Positions 38,726 to 47,178 of a DNA stretch of 64,000 nt are shown here, piece by piece. Origin of the DNA: Flavobacteriales bacterium (GTDB taxonomy: Bacteria > Bacteroidota > Bacteroidia > Flavobacteriales_F > PHOS-HE28); NCBI GenBank assembly GCA_016702645.1, contig JADJDP010000036.1, positions 1 through 64,000 of the forward strand, written 5' to 3'. Within the stretch, counting starts at the first letter, position 1. Each line of letters opens with the position of its first letter. The notes under the pieces were generated by a model. It had not been told where the DNA came from. It was given only the letters and a program-made list of their open reading frames with translations, and ran no database searches. The position numbers and the translations under genes were made by a program.

Positions 38726-40008
38726 CACGGGCCACCTATGCAGCGATGACCTCGGCCCCACGAAAAAGGAGGGGTGTTGGCCGGACAGCACCGTGCATTC
38801 ACTTCACCGCTGGGCGACACACCTCGTCCACCGGTGCGGCAAGTTTGGTCGAGGTCGACTGGGCAACTTGGTAAACGGCAGCAGGCTGGCGGACCTGCGC
38901 GACTGTAGTGGCGATACGTGTTCGGATGGTCCTTCATGCCATATCCCTGTCCCTTGTAGAAACTCAACAAGGGGAGCGGAATGAAGTGAACGTTCACGCT
39001 CACCTCGCGCCTGGCGATGGCGGTGATGATGGCATCGCGCTGTGCCTCGGTGGCCTTGGTGATGCGCAGCATGTAGAGATGGTAGCAGCTTTCCCGGTCG
39101 TCATCCTTGAAGAGCGGAAGATCGAAGCGCGCATCGCTCTGAAAGGCCAGCGAATAACGTTCGCAGATCTCCTTTCTCCGTGGCGTGGTCTCGCTATCGA
39201 AGCGTTCCAGTTCCACCAGCCCGATGGCGGCCTGCAGGTCGGTCATGTTGCACTTCCAACCCGGCAGTGCCACATCGTAACGCCATGCACCGGGCTGTGT
39301 CTTCGCCAGTGCGTCCTTGCTCTGGCCGTGCAGGCTCATGGTATTGAAGAGCTTGTAGAGCGCCTCCACATCGAAGGACTCGGGCAGGTTGAAGGCCAAC
39401 GCACCACCCTCAGCGGTGGTGAGGTTCTTCACCGCGTGGAAACTGAAACCCGTGATATCGGCCTGTGAACCGATGGCCTTGCCTTGGTAGCGGGCACCGA
39501 AGGAATGCGCAGCATCACTGAGCACGAGCGGGCGACCCAATGCGCGTTGCTCGCTGTTCGCCGCGCGGAACCTGGCTCGTGCTTCTTCGGCGACGCGCAT
39601 GATCGCTGCCATGTCGCATGGAAGACCTCCTATGTCCACCGGAAGGATGCACTTGGTGTTCGGCGTCATCGCCTTGCGCAGCGCCGCAGGGTCCATGGTG
39701 AAATCATCCAGGATGTCCACGAGGATCGGCTTGGCGCCCACGTGCATCACGATGTTGGCTGTAGCACAGTAGGTGTAGGCGGGCAGGATCACCTCATCCC
39801 CGGGTCCCACACCGAACCAGCGCAGGACGAGTTCACATGCGTTCGTCCAACTGTTGAGGGCGATCACTTTCGGCACGCCGCAATACGCAGCAAGGCGCTT
39901 CTCGAACTCCTTGGTGCGCGGTCCGGTGGTGATCCAGCCACTCCGCAAGGCTTCCTCCACGGCCTGTAAGGTGCGGTCATCGATGCGCGGTGGACTGAAG
40001 GGAATCAT
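38725..40008 (-). CDS. DegT/DnrJ/EryC1 sugar aminotransferase (C-terminus uncertain)
   Basis: PLP-dependent transaminase making a 4-amino sugar nucleotide, similar to PglE/WbpE-type enzymes. Motifs: MIPFSPPRIDDRTLQAVEEA, GWITTGPRTKEFE, SWTNACELVLRWFGVGPGDE, VILPAYTYCATANIVMHVGA. The PLP lysine is in FSFHAVKNLTTAEGGALAF and the preceding SDAAHSFGA has the Asp. The last 60 codons after YGMKDHPNTY do not look like the family and probably hide a double frame slip; a natural stop may lie near 38.8 kb. The ATG at 40008 overlaps the stop of the upstream ligase gene (ATGA). Together with the phosphoglycosyl transferase it suggests a glycan begun with a diamino or 4-amino sugar. Confidence 0.85.
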   Translation of the reverse strand: MIPFSPPRIDDRTLQAVEEALRSGWITTGPRTKEFEKRLAAYCGVPKVIALNSWTNACELVLRWFGVGPGDEVILPAYTYCATANIVMHVGAKPILVDILDDFTMDPAALRKAMTPNTKCILPVDIGGLPCDMAAIMRVAEEARARFRAANSEQRALGRPLVLSDAAHSFGARYQGKAIGSQADITGFSFHAVKNLTTAEGGALAFNLPESFDVEALYKLFNTMSLHGQSKDALAKTQPGAWRYDVALPGWKCNMTDLQAAIGLVELERFDSETTPRRKEICERYSLAFQSDARFDLPLFKDDDRESCYHLYMLRITKATEAQRDAIITAIARREVSVNVHFIPLPLLSFYKGQGYGMKDHPNTYRHYSRAGPPACCRLPSCPVDLDQTCRTGGRGVSPSGEVNARCCPANTPPFSWGRGHRCIGGP

Positions 40009-41282
40009 GGCCGCGAAGATGACACCGCTGCGCGGGGCCACCAAAGTACCCAGAGAAGGAATCCGGTGAAGACGGCCCCCGCCTGCACCTCCAACATGCT
40101 CTCCACGTTGAAATTCAGCGCGATCAGGACCAGCGCACAAGCCCGCAGGCTTCCGTCTGGATCGCGCGGCAAAAGGAGCCGGGCAAGGGGCACCAAGATC
40201 AACAGCAGCAGTGCTGCCAAGCCGGGCAGGCCCAGTGCAGCGAACGTTTGCAAGAACTGGTTGTGCGCGTTCAGCTTACGCTCTTCGGCATGCACCGCCC
40301 CTATCTCCTTGTACCGCAGCAGCAGTTCGTCCTTCACATCACCGGTGCCGGTTCCCCAAGGCAGGTTGTGGTTTCCCACGTCCCATGCCGCCTTCCACAC
40401 CACCGTCCGGATCGCAGCACTGGCACCAGCGTCCGCTGTGGCGGGGTCGGTCGGGGTGAAGAGTTCCATGACGCGGTAACGGACACCTTCCGAGAAGATC
40501 GCAAGCGCAGTCCCCCCGAGCATGCTTGTCACCAGCACGCTCAGCAGCAACCTACGCGTCCACCGATCCTGCCAAGCAGCCACCAAAGACCAAACGAGCA
40601 CCAGCGGAAGTGTGATCCAGCCCATACGGCTCTCCGTGAGCACCAAACCGATGCACAAGAGCCCGACCAGGAGGATGCCTTCGATCCGTGGTAACCGGTC
40701 CTTCAACCCACCAAGGAAGTAGCAGGCGAGCGCGGTGACGAGGTACCATGCGAAGTAGCTCGGATGCAACATGGCGGAGAAGTTGGAACTGAGGAATTCC
40801 GAAGCCCCTGCCCCACCCGGCATCGTTGCCCGGAACACGGCACTGAAAAGACAGATGATCACGGCAACCATGTTGCCTGCGCAGAACGAGAAGAGCACCG
40901 CATCGCGACCGGTTCGCCGCACGCCGGGAAAGAAGGCGAGCATCGGTAGCAGCAAAAGCGGGAGCTTGATCCCCACATCGAACCAGCCGAAATCCGTGTT
41001 GGTGGTCCATGCCATCCCTGCCACATGTAGCAAAAGGAGCAATACCGACCAGAGCGCCGGTGAGAAGAGATCGAAACGCACCACCGGTCGGTTACGCCAG
41101 ACCTCCCGATCGACCAGGTGCGTGGCTATCACGAGCAACATGAGCAAAGGCAGCACCACCGGAGCCAATGGAAGGCAAAAGGCGAAGAGACAAATGCTCA
41201 ACAAACGCCACCGATCTCCAAGTGAGGTGACGTCCCCGATGAAGAGGTCCCGCAATCGACCATCGAGCCCTGTCCTCTTCAT
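40005..41282 (-). CDS. O-antigen ligase/polymerase family membrane protein (WaaL/Wzy-like)
   Basis: 425-residue protein with about 10-12 membrane segments. It has the large periplasmic loop and motif of the Wzy_C/WaaL family: FLSSNFSAMLHPSYFAWYLV early, then VVWKAAWDVGNHNLPWGTGT, GDVKDELLLRY and KLNAHNQFLQTFAALGLPGL, where HNQFLQ is the ligase signature. It is the second such protein in the operon, so one is probably a polymerase and the other a ligase. ATG 41282 and stop 40005 both overlap neighbouring genes by 4 bp (ATGA). Confidence 0.83.
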   Translation of the reverse strand: MKRTGLDGRLRDLFIGDVTSLGDRWRLLSICLFAFCLPLAPVVLPLLMLLVIATHLVDREVWRNRPVVRFDLFSPALWSVLLLLLHVAGMAWTTNTDFGWFDVGIKLPLLLLPMLAFFPGVRRTGRDAVLFSFCAGNMVAVIICLFSAVFRATMPGGAGASEFLSSNFSAMLHPSYFAWYLVTALACYFLGGLKDRLPRIEGILLVGLLCIGLVLTESRMGWITLPLVLVWSLVAAWQDRWTRRLLLSVLVTSMLGGTALAIFSEGVRYRVMELFTPTDPATADAGASAAIRTVVWKAAWDVGNHNLPWGTGTGDVKDELLLRYKEIGAVHAEERKLNAHNQFLQTFAALGLPGLAALLLLILVPLARLLLPRDPDGSLRACALVLIALNFNVESMLEVQAGAVFTGFLLWVLWWPRAAVSSSRP

Positions 41283-42316
41283 CGCGTGAGGTTCGAAGCG
41301 CTGGCCTTGGGCTCCTTTTGCAGCAAGAGGAAGTCCCCAATGCCCTGCAGGTAGCCGATGCCGTACGCTGCATGCAGGGTGAAGAACGCCAGCAATACAC
41401 CGGGGATATCGCCGGGTGCTTGCGCGGCACGAACAGCGCTCACGAGCGCGAGCAACATGTAGGCTCCCATACCCACGAGCCAGACAGGTAGCAGGACCGG
41501 TAACAAAACCGAGATGAGCGCACCCATGACGGAGCCGACGACAAAGAGCGCGGGCACGAGCTGGCGCAGGGTGGTCACCGTGCGATGCAACCGGTTCACA
41601 TACACCTTCCAATAGCCGTATTGCCGATACTGCTTGAACAGTTTGGCGTAGCTCCCACGCACGTAGTAGCGACTGCGAACGGTGTTCGCCAACCAAATGC
41701 GAAAGCCCGCTTTGGTGACACGATAGTTGAACTCATCGTCCTGGTTGCGCACGAGCCGCTCATCGAAGAAACCCACCCGATCGAACACCTCACGTCGGTA
41801 AGCACCAAATGCCACCGTATCCACGTAGCCCTCCTTCAACCCGGTGCGGAAGTGCGCACTGCCAACACCGAACGGATGACCCATGGCCGAACCAATGCGG
41901 CGGCTCGTGGCATCGAGGTACACGTTCTCGATCGTGCCACCAGCGCATCCCACATCCGCATGTTCACGCAGGATGGAGAGGTTCGCCTGGAAAAAATCAC
42001 GATCCACTTCAGCATGTGCGCCGAGGATGATGCCCACCTCGTAACCAGGTGGACGCAGACCCAAGTTCATGGCCTGAGGTGTGGTGCGCTGATGATTGTC
42101 CACGAGACGGATCCATGGATGCGCCGCAGCGAAGCTCATCACTTCATCCCGTGTTCCATCCTCACTGAGCCCATCGCACACCCAAGCTTCCACCGCCAGT
42201 CCTTCCCTATTCGCATCCAGGAGGGACCGAAGGCAGGCAGCGATGTAGGGCTTCTCGTTGCGACAAGGGATCACCACACGGATCCGGGTGGGATCGGTAT
42301 GTGTGCCCATGGTCAT
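41279..42316 (-). CDS. family 2 glycosyltransferase
   Basis: 345-residue GT2 inverting glycosyltransferase. The GT-A domain has VVIPCRNEKPYIAACLRSLL, WVCDGLSEDGTRDEVMSFAA, the DxD-like position in ILGAHAEVD, and GFFDERLVRNQDDEFNYRVT (acceptor/base region). A C-terminal pair of membrane helices (LVPALFVVGSVMGALISVLL, then VWLVGMGAYMLLALV) anchors it. ATG 42316 overlaps the GT4 stop by 4 bp; an internal ATG at 42310 is an alternative. Confidence 0.87.
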   Translation of the reverse strand: MTMGTHTDPTRIRVVIPCRNEKPYIAACLRSLLDANREGLAVEAWVCDGLSEDGTRDEVMSFAAAHPWIRLVDNHQRTTPQAMNLGLRPPGYEVGIILGAHAEVDRDFFQANLSILREHADVGCAGGTIENVYLDATSRRIGSAMGHPFGVGSAHFRTGLKEGYVDTVAFGAYRREVFDRVGFFDERLVRNQDDEFNYRVTKAGFRIWLANTVRSRYYVRGSYAKLFKQYRQYGYWKVYVNRLHRTVTTLRQLVPALFVVGSVMGALISVLLPVLLPVWLVGMGAYMLLALVSAVRAAQAPGDIPGVLLAFFTLHAAYGIGYLQGIGDFLLLQKEPKASASNLTR

Positions 42317-43386
42317 GCTCTCTTGCGGTCGATGGCCGAGCGAAGAACGGCGATCTGGCGATCCACGCATGCTTCCCACGCATAGAGGCGTTCCACACGA
42401 TCGCGGCCTGCTGAACCCATGCGCTCTCGCAACTCCTTCGATGCGAGCAACTGCTCCAGTGCGTCAGCAGCAGCAGCCGGATCCTCGGAAGGAACGATGA
42501 AGCCCGTGACGCCTTGCTCCACCACTTCGGGAAGACCGCCCACATTGCTCACCACCACGGGTAGCCCACATGCCGATGCCTCGATCACGGCCACACCGAA
42601 GCTCTCGCTCCTGCTCAAAGCAACGTACACATCCAGTTTCCGCAACTCATCAGGAACGCTGGCATGTGGAACGACACCAATGAAGTCTGTGGCCTCTTGG
42701 ATACCCAGTTGTCCGGCCAGTCTCTTGAGCTCTCCGGCTTGCGTGCCACCGCCAACGATACGCAGCCGCATCCTTCGAGCCGGCTGTCGATCAACCAAGT
42801 TCTTGAACGCCTGCAATAACGTATCAATGCCATAGGTGGGTGCGAGCGTCTTCACCGCTCCGATCACGAGTTCCTCACTGTCCATGCGCGGCATCGGCGA
42901 AAACCGCGCAACGTCCACACCGAACGGAACTACCGTGATGGGGCCGAGCCCTGGACATACTTCAGCGGTCCGTCGCGCCATAACCTCGCTGGTGCTCACC
43001 ACAGCATCGGCGCGGCGCAGGTTCCGTCGCAATAGCCACCGTTGGACAGGACCAGCATCCGGGAATTCGTAGACATCACTGCCCCACACGTTCAGCACGA
43101 GCGGCACGTTCGCATCGCGCACGGCCAAGGTGCCATAACCCGAGGCGTAATGCGCGTTCATGACATCGGGACGGAATTCACGAACGATCCTGCGCAACGC
43201 CTTCCGATTGAGCAGGTAACCCAGGCCTCCAAGGTGTGGGAGCCGATGCAGGCGCACCGCTTGATCGAAGCCGGGGATGGGGTCATGCTCGCTCACCAGA
43301 TGCACGATGGCACCGCGCTGCACGAAGGCGTTCGCCCAGCGCATGGTATGCACCGAACTGGCGGCGGCGATCAACAGCAGCTTCAT
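42313..43386 (-). CDS. family 4 glycosyltransferase
   Basis: 357-residue retaining GT-B glycosyltransferase. Both Rossmann halves are complete: N-terminal MKLLLIAAASSVHTMRWANA and VLNVWGSDVYEFPDAGPVQR; C-terminal VVPFGVDVARFSPMP, FIGVVPHASVPDELRKLDVY. The donor-binding SRSESFGVAVIEASACGLPV carries the two Glu of the E-x7-E motif. It contrasts with the incomplete GT4 module in the flippase fusion upstream in the operon. Confidence 0.88.
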   Translation of the reverse strand: MKLLLIAAASSVHTMRWANAFVQRGAIVHLVSEHDPIPGFDQAVRLHRLPHLGGLGYLLNRKALRRIVREFRPDVMNAHYASGYGTLAVRDANVPLVLNVWGSDVYEFPDAGPVQRWLLRRNLRRADAVVSTSEVMARRTAEVCPGLGPITVVPFGVDVARFSPMPRMDSEELVIGAVKTLAPTYGIDTLLQAFKNLVDRQPARRMRLRIVGGGTQAGELKRLAGQLGIQEATDFIGVVPHASVPDELRKLDVYVALSRSESFGVAVIEASACGLPVVVSNVGGLPEVVEQGVTGFIVPSEDPAAAADALEQLLASKELRERMGSAGRDRVERLYAWEACVDRQIAVLRSAIDRKRA

Positions 43387-43396
43387 CCTTCTTCGA

Positions 43397-44734
43397 TCAC
43401 GATGGGGTTACCGAGGAACCGGGACCGCGATCAGGACCAAGGTACTTGGGGGCCAGCACCGCCAACGCGAAGAGCATGAACATGGGTAATGAGTACGCCA
43501 TGCTGCTGGGACCGAGCGCCAACGGAACGAGCGCAATGAAGGCCATGACGAAGGCGAGCCCGACACGACTGCCGTTCCCACGGTCGCGGAGATCGATCTT
43601 CTTCCAGATCACCAGAACAACTCCGATCAACCAGACGACGAGCGCCAACAGCCCTAAAAGGCCGAGGTCCACGGCCAGTTCCAACCACCAGTTGTGCATG
43701 TCGGTAAGCACACGTCCACCGGGTATCGGATGCGCACCGAGCCAAGCCGCACTGGCACCGAGGCCCATGCCCAAGCCGCGGGAAACGCGCACCGCCTCGA
43801 TCCCGCTGCGGTAGATGTGCTTTCGCATGGCCGCGGATCCTTCTTCCTCGGCACTGCTCATCTGCAGTTGGGCCAGATCGATGTCGGCACCGACCGACAC
43901 GCGGGAGAACACCTGCATCTCGCGCAGCTTCACCGCCTCGCTGTAGCGAGCGGAAAACCCATTGGTGGAAACGATCAACACCATGATCAGTGTGACGAGA
44001 CCTGCGATGCGCGAAACGCGAAAGAAGATGGCCATGAACGCGATGAGCGCTACCACCACGTATGCGATACGTGCACCGGCAGCCAACACCACCACCAATA
44101 CGGCAGCCGCCACCAATGCCCCTACCCACCAGCGGCGGCTGGTGAGGGTAAAGGGCAGGAAGAGGCAAAGGCCCGTACACAGGTCGTTCGGGTTCCAATG
44201 GAAGCCCGTGGGTGATGAAGCGATATAAGCGGCCTTGCTCGGCGTGTCCGTGAGTTCCGCCAGGTCGTTGGGGCGCCCGAACAGTTCAGCGGCCGACGAG
44301 AAGCGGGAGATGGGCCACCGCACAAGCTCCGCCGCCTCCAACAGCGAGAGGACCAACTCCGTTGACATGACAACCGCCGATGTGAACAATACGGTGCGCC
44401 AGAGCTGCGGGTCGTTCACCAGCAGGATCAAGGCTATCAAAAGCGCATGGCCGCAACCGAGGGAGACCACGGTGATCAGTCCTTCGTTCACTGATGGTGA
44501 CCTGAACAAGGCGATCAGGGACAGGACCCCGAAGGCAAGGAAATACCACAACGTCCATCGCTCCTCTCGCAGACGCCCAATGATCCGTCCTCCTTCGAAC
44601 CAAAGCAGTAGCGATGCCACTGCCACGAGCACAACATGGAAAGCGTAGCACGGTCCGTAGCTGAGACCGGGGCCCACGAGCCCTGTGATCGTAAGTGCGA
44701 CCAACGCGAGCTTTCGCAGGTGCTGGGGCATCAT
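43397..44734 (-). CDS. O-antigen polymerase-like membrane protein
   Basis: 445-residue protein with about 11-12 membrane helices, O-antigen ligase/polymerase superfamily. The periplasmic loop shows FHWNPNDLCTGLCLFLPFTL, ARIAYVVVALIAFMAIFF and LGASAAWLGAHPIPGGRVLT. The signature is DMHNWWLELAVDLGLLGLLA (HNxxLE-type). The start overlaps the upstream stop (ATGATG at 44734-44729). It is probably the Wzy polymerase of the operon, but which of the two copies is polymerase and which ligase cannot be told from sequence. Confidence 0.82.
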   Translation of the reverse strand: MMPQHLRKLALVALTITGLVGPGLSYGPCYAFHVVLVAVASLLLWFEGGRIIGRLREERWTLWYFLAFGVLSLIALFRSPSVNEGLITVVSLGCGHALLIALILLVNDPQLWRTVLFTSAVVMSTELVLSLLEAAELVRWPISRFSSAAELFGRPNDLAELTDTPSKAAYIASSPTGFHWNPNDLCTGLCLFLPFTLTSRRWWVGALVAAAVLVVVLAAGARIAYVVVALIAFMAIFFRVSRIAGLVTLIMVLIVSTNGFSARYSEAVKLREMQVFSRVSVGADIDLAQLQMSSAEEEGSAAMRKHIYRSGIEAVRVSRGLGMGLGASAAWLGAHPIPGGRVLTDMHNWWLELAVDLGLLGLLALVVWLIGVVLVIWKKIDLRDRGNGSRVGLAFVMAFIALVPLALGPSSMAYSLPMFMLFALAVLAPKYLGPDRGPGSSVTPS

Positions 44735-46524
44735 GCGGCGCGGAAGGTCACCGAACGAAGGAACGCATGCGTTGCCTCAAGGCTGGTCGGATCCTGCGTC
44801 GGCAGCACGCGGGCCTCTTCGTGCCGCCACCACAAGCGCTCGCGCAACTCTTCCCGATCGCAAATGATCCCCGCGCTGAAGAAGGCGGCGAGTTGTGAGA
44901 ACAATTTCCCCAGGATGCTGCGGCGGTAACCCAGATCACGTCCACGCAGCAGATCGCTGCCATGGAAGTTCACCACCACCGGCACAGCGCTGGATAGCAC
45001 CGTGAACAGGGCCGCCACGGAACCGTAATGCACATGCACCACATCGGGGCGGCTCTTGCGCAAGAGCTTCTGGAGACGACGGCGATCACGAAGCAGTCGC
45101 CAAAGCGATGTGCGGCTCGCGAGGTAGAAGATCTCCACATGCGCACCGAAGGAAGCGCCGAACCGTGCGGCCTGTTGCCGGGCGAAGTCGTAAGCCTCCA
45201 CTTCCTCCTCGCGCGCCGGGATCACCATGACCATGCGGAGCCCTTTGCTTTCGTCGTGGGCCAGCCGTTCCAATTCGCTGCGCACGAACTCCACATCGCG
45301 CCAAGTGACCCAACCCAGGTAGTAGAGCGATACCACCAGTGCGATCGCGACGACAACGGGTGACGACGGTATGATGAAGTGCAGGAACGCCCCGGCCATG
45401 AAAATGACGAACGACATGAGCAGGTTGACCCCGTTGCGCGGCGTGTGATAGTAAGCGTCGAGCACACTGCGCAAGCCGAAGTAGAAACCGAACGGTAACG
45501 CACCCAGGAAGACGATGCGTGCGCTGAAGACATAGGTCTCGCCGGCGTCACCGAGGTAGAGATGGAGCAACAGATCGGCTCCCACCTCGAACGCGAGCAT
45601 GATACCCAAACTGGCGAGCAACATGATCCGCACCATGCGACCGATGCGCGTGGACAGCCCGTGATGATCACCCGCCGCCAACTGCGCTGCGGATGCCGGT
45701 AGCAACAGGAGCGTCACCGGTGAAAAGACCGCGGCCACGAAATTCAGGAGCGTGGTACCGAAGCCCAGTTCAGCGCTCTCCGCAAGGCCATGCGTGCGCG
45801 CCACCACATAGACCGGCACCGTGAGCAGGGCACCCAAGGCCATATCACCGGGCAACCGGGGCAGTCCGTAGCGCAGCAACTCCGCACGCTCGCGCTTGCT
45901 TGTTGCTTGGGACGGAGCCAGCAGGTCGCGTAGGACCGCCAGCAGTGCCGCCACCAACCAACCGATGCCGGTGGCCCAGAGGATCGTGGACATATCGTCG
46001 AAGGCCACGAGCGCGATGCAAGGTGCCAAGGCCAAGGCCCATACCTGCACCGAATTGGCGAGCGTGAGCGTCCCCTTGCCACGCAAGTAGCTGTAGCCCA
46101 CCCCATGCACGCTGATCGCGGCGATCATCAAGGTGAGCGGAGCCACCAGATCAACCCCGACCCCGGGGCCGAAGAGCAGCCACGCGATCGGTTCGGACCA
46201 GATGAAGCCGATGGCCGCGAGCAGGAGGCCGAGCGGAGCCACCCAGCGCAAGGTGCCGTGCAAATAGGCCCGCTGGCGAAGTGGATCCGCCGCCATGGCC
46301 ACGAAGCGCATGAGCCCCACGGCAGCGCCGACGAGCAGCAACGGGTAAATGAACGAGACCGTGCGCCGAACAACGACGTACAGGTCGAGGTCCTGCTTGC
46401 CCATGTTCGCCGCCAAGCGATAGGCCAGCACCATGCCCAGCATGGACAATCCTTCCGCTGCGAAGGTGCTCATCTGGTCACGGCCCTGTCGGGTGCGCAA
46501 GTGGGCCAGGACACGTTGTATCAT
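44731..46524 (-). CDS. polysaccharide flippase (Wzx-like) fused to an incomplete GT4 domain
   Basis: 597-residue fusion. Residues 1 to about 415 form a MATE/Wzx-type lipid-linked-oligosaccharide flippase with some 12 helices (GLSMLGMVLAYRLAANMGKQ, RYGLPRLPGDMALGALLTVP, GLRSVLDAYYHTPRNGVNLL). After a short charged linker, residues about 430-570 match the N-terminal Rossmann half of a GT4 enzyme: LRMVMVIPAREEE, SRPDVVHVHYGSVAALFTVL, VVNFHGSDLLRGRDLGYRR, then REELRERLWWRHEEARVLPT. At the point where GT4 enzymes continue with the donor-binding half, the protein switches to QDPTSLEATHAF and stops. No E-x7-E region exists, so the domain cannot be a normal glycosyltransferase. First gene of the operon. 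Confidence 0.85.
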   Translation of the reverse strand: MIQRVLAHLRTRQGRDQMSTFAAEGLSMLGMVLAYRLAANMGKQDLDLYVVVRRTVSFIYPLLLVGAAVGLMRFVAMAADPLRQRAYLHGTLRWVAPLGLLLAAIGFIWSEPIAWLLFGPGVGVDLVAPLTLMIAAISVHGVGYSYLRGKGTLTLANSVQVWALALAPCIALVAFDDMSTILWATGIGWLVAALLAVLRDLLAPSQATSKRERAELLRYGLPRLPGDMALGALLTVPVYVVARTHGLAESAELGFGTTLLNFVAAVFSPVTLLLLPASAAQLAAGDHHGLSTRIGRMVRIMLLASLGIMLAFEVGADLLLHLYLGDAGETYVFSARIVFLGALPFGFYFGLRSVLDAYYHTPRNGVNLLMSFVIFMAGAFLHFIIPSSPVVVAIALVVSLYYLGWVTWRDVEFVRSELERLAHDESKGLRMVMVIPAREEEVEAYDFARQQAARFGASFGAHVEIFYLASRTSLWRLLRDRRRLQKLLRKSRPDVVHVHYGSVAALFTVLSSAVPVVVNFHGSDLLRGRDLGYRRSILGKLFSQLAAFFSAGIICDREELRERLWWRHEEARVLPTQDPTSLEATHAFLRSVTFRAA

Positions 46525-46657
46525 GCGGTGCCGAAAGTACGCGAGGCCGTCCGCTCCGGCGGAGTGCTGCGCTCATCAGCGTGCCGAGCCGCTCATCCGC
46601 GCGCAGTGGATCCGGCTTGTGGCACCCGCCTATCTTCGGCATCGAACACAACGAACG

Positions 46658-47104
46658 ATGGAATTCTTCCAATGGCATTGGTGGGCCGGCGCGGCGATCG
46701 TCCTCTTGATCGCCGAGATCTTCGTACCCGGCTTCTTCCTCTTCTGCCTCAGCATGGGTTGCCTTGCCGCGAGCGGGGCGGCTGCATTCGGTGGCGGGGC
46801 TGTTGTGCAGCTCATCGCCTTTTCCGTCGTTTCGCTCATCGCCTTCTTCACCGTGCGCCCGATCCTCATGAAGCGCATGTGGAAGGACAACGGCGTACGC
46901 ACCAACACCGATGCGCTTGTAGGCCAGCGCGGCAAAGTGACCCAGGACTTCGAACCCGGCCTGCGACTTGGTCGCGTGCTGGTGGCCGGGGACGATTGGC
47001 GTGCCGAGTGCACCACCGACCGCGCACTCCATGTGGGCGACCTGGTGGAAGTGGTGCGCGTTGATAGCAACACCCTCATTGTAAAGGCGATCGATCACGC
47101 CTAG
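46658..47104 (+). CDS. NfeD-like membrane protein
   Basis: Intact 148-residue short NfeD protein. It has an N-terminal membrane part (IVLLIAEIFVPGFFLFCLSM, then VVQLIAFSVVSLIAFFTVRP) and a C-terminal OB-fold domain (DALVGQRGKVTQDFEPGLRL, HVGDLVEVVRVDSNTLIVKA). NfeD proteins pair with SPFH/stomatin proteins in membrane organisation; one follows 74 bp downstream. A TATCTTCG element near 46.63 kb resembles the -7 box. Confidence 0.87.
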   Translation: MEFFQWHWWAGAAIVLLIAEIFVPGFFLFCLSMGCLAASGAAAFGGGAVVQLIAFSVVSLIAFFTVRPILMKRMWKDNGVRTNTDALVGQRGKVTQDFEPGLRLGRVLVAGDDWRAECTTDRALHVGDLVEVVRVDSNTLIVKAIDHA

Positions 47105-47121
47105 CTCAAGCAGTACCCACC

Positions 47122-47150
47122 TGTTCACCCTTCGACAAGCTCAGGGTGAC
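47122..47150. repeat. REP-like hairpin element, copy 2
   Basis: TGTTCACCC followed by TTCGACAAGCTCAGGGTGAC; matches the copy at 18617-18646 with one C fewer. TCACCCT (47125-47131) and AGGGTGA (47143-47149) form a 7-bp stem with an 11-base loop. It sits between nfeD and the SPFH gene. Confidence 0.75.
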
Positions 47151-47178
47151 GTTCATCCCCAAGACCAACCCCCACCTC

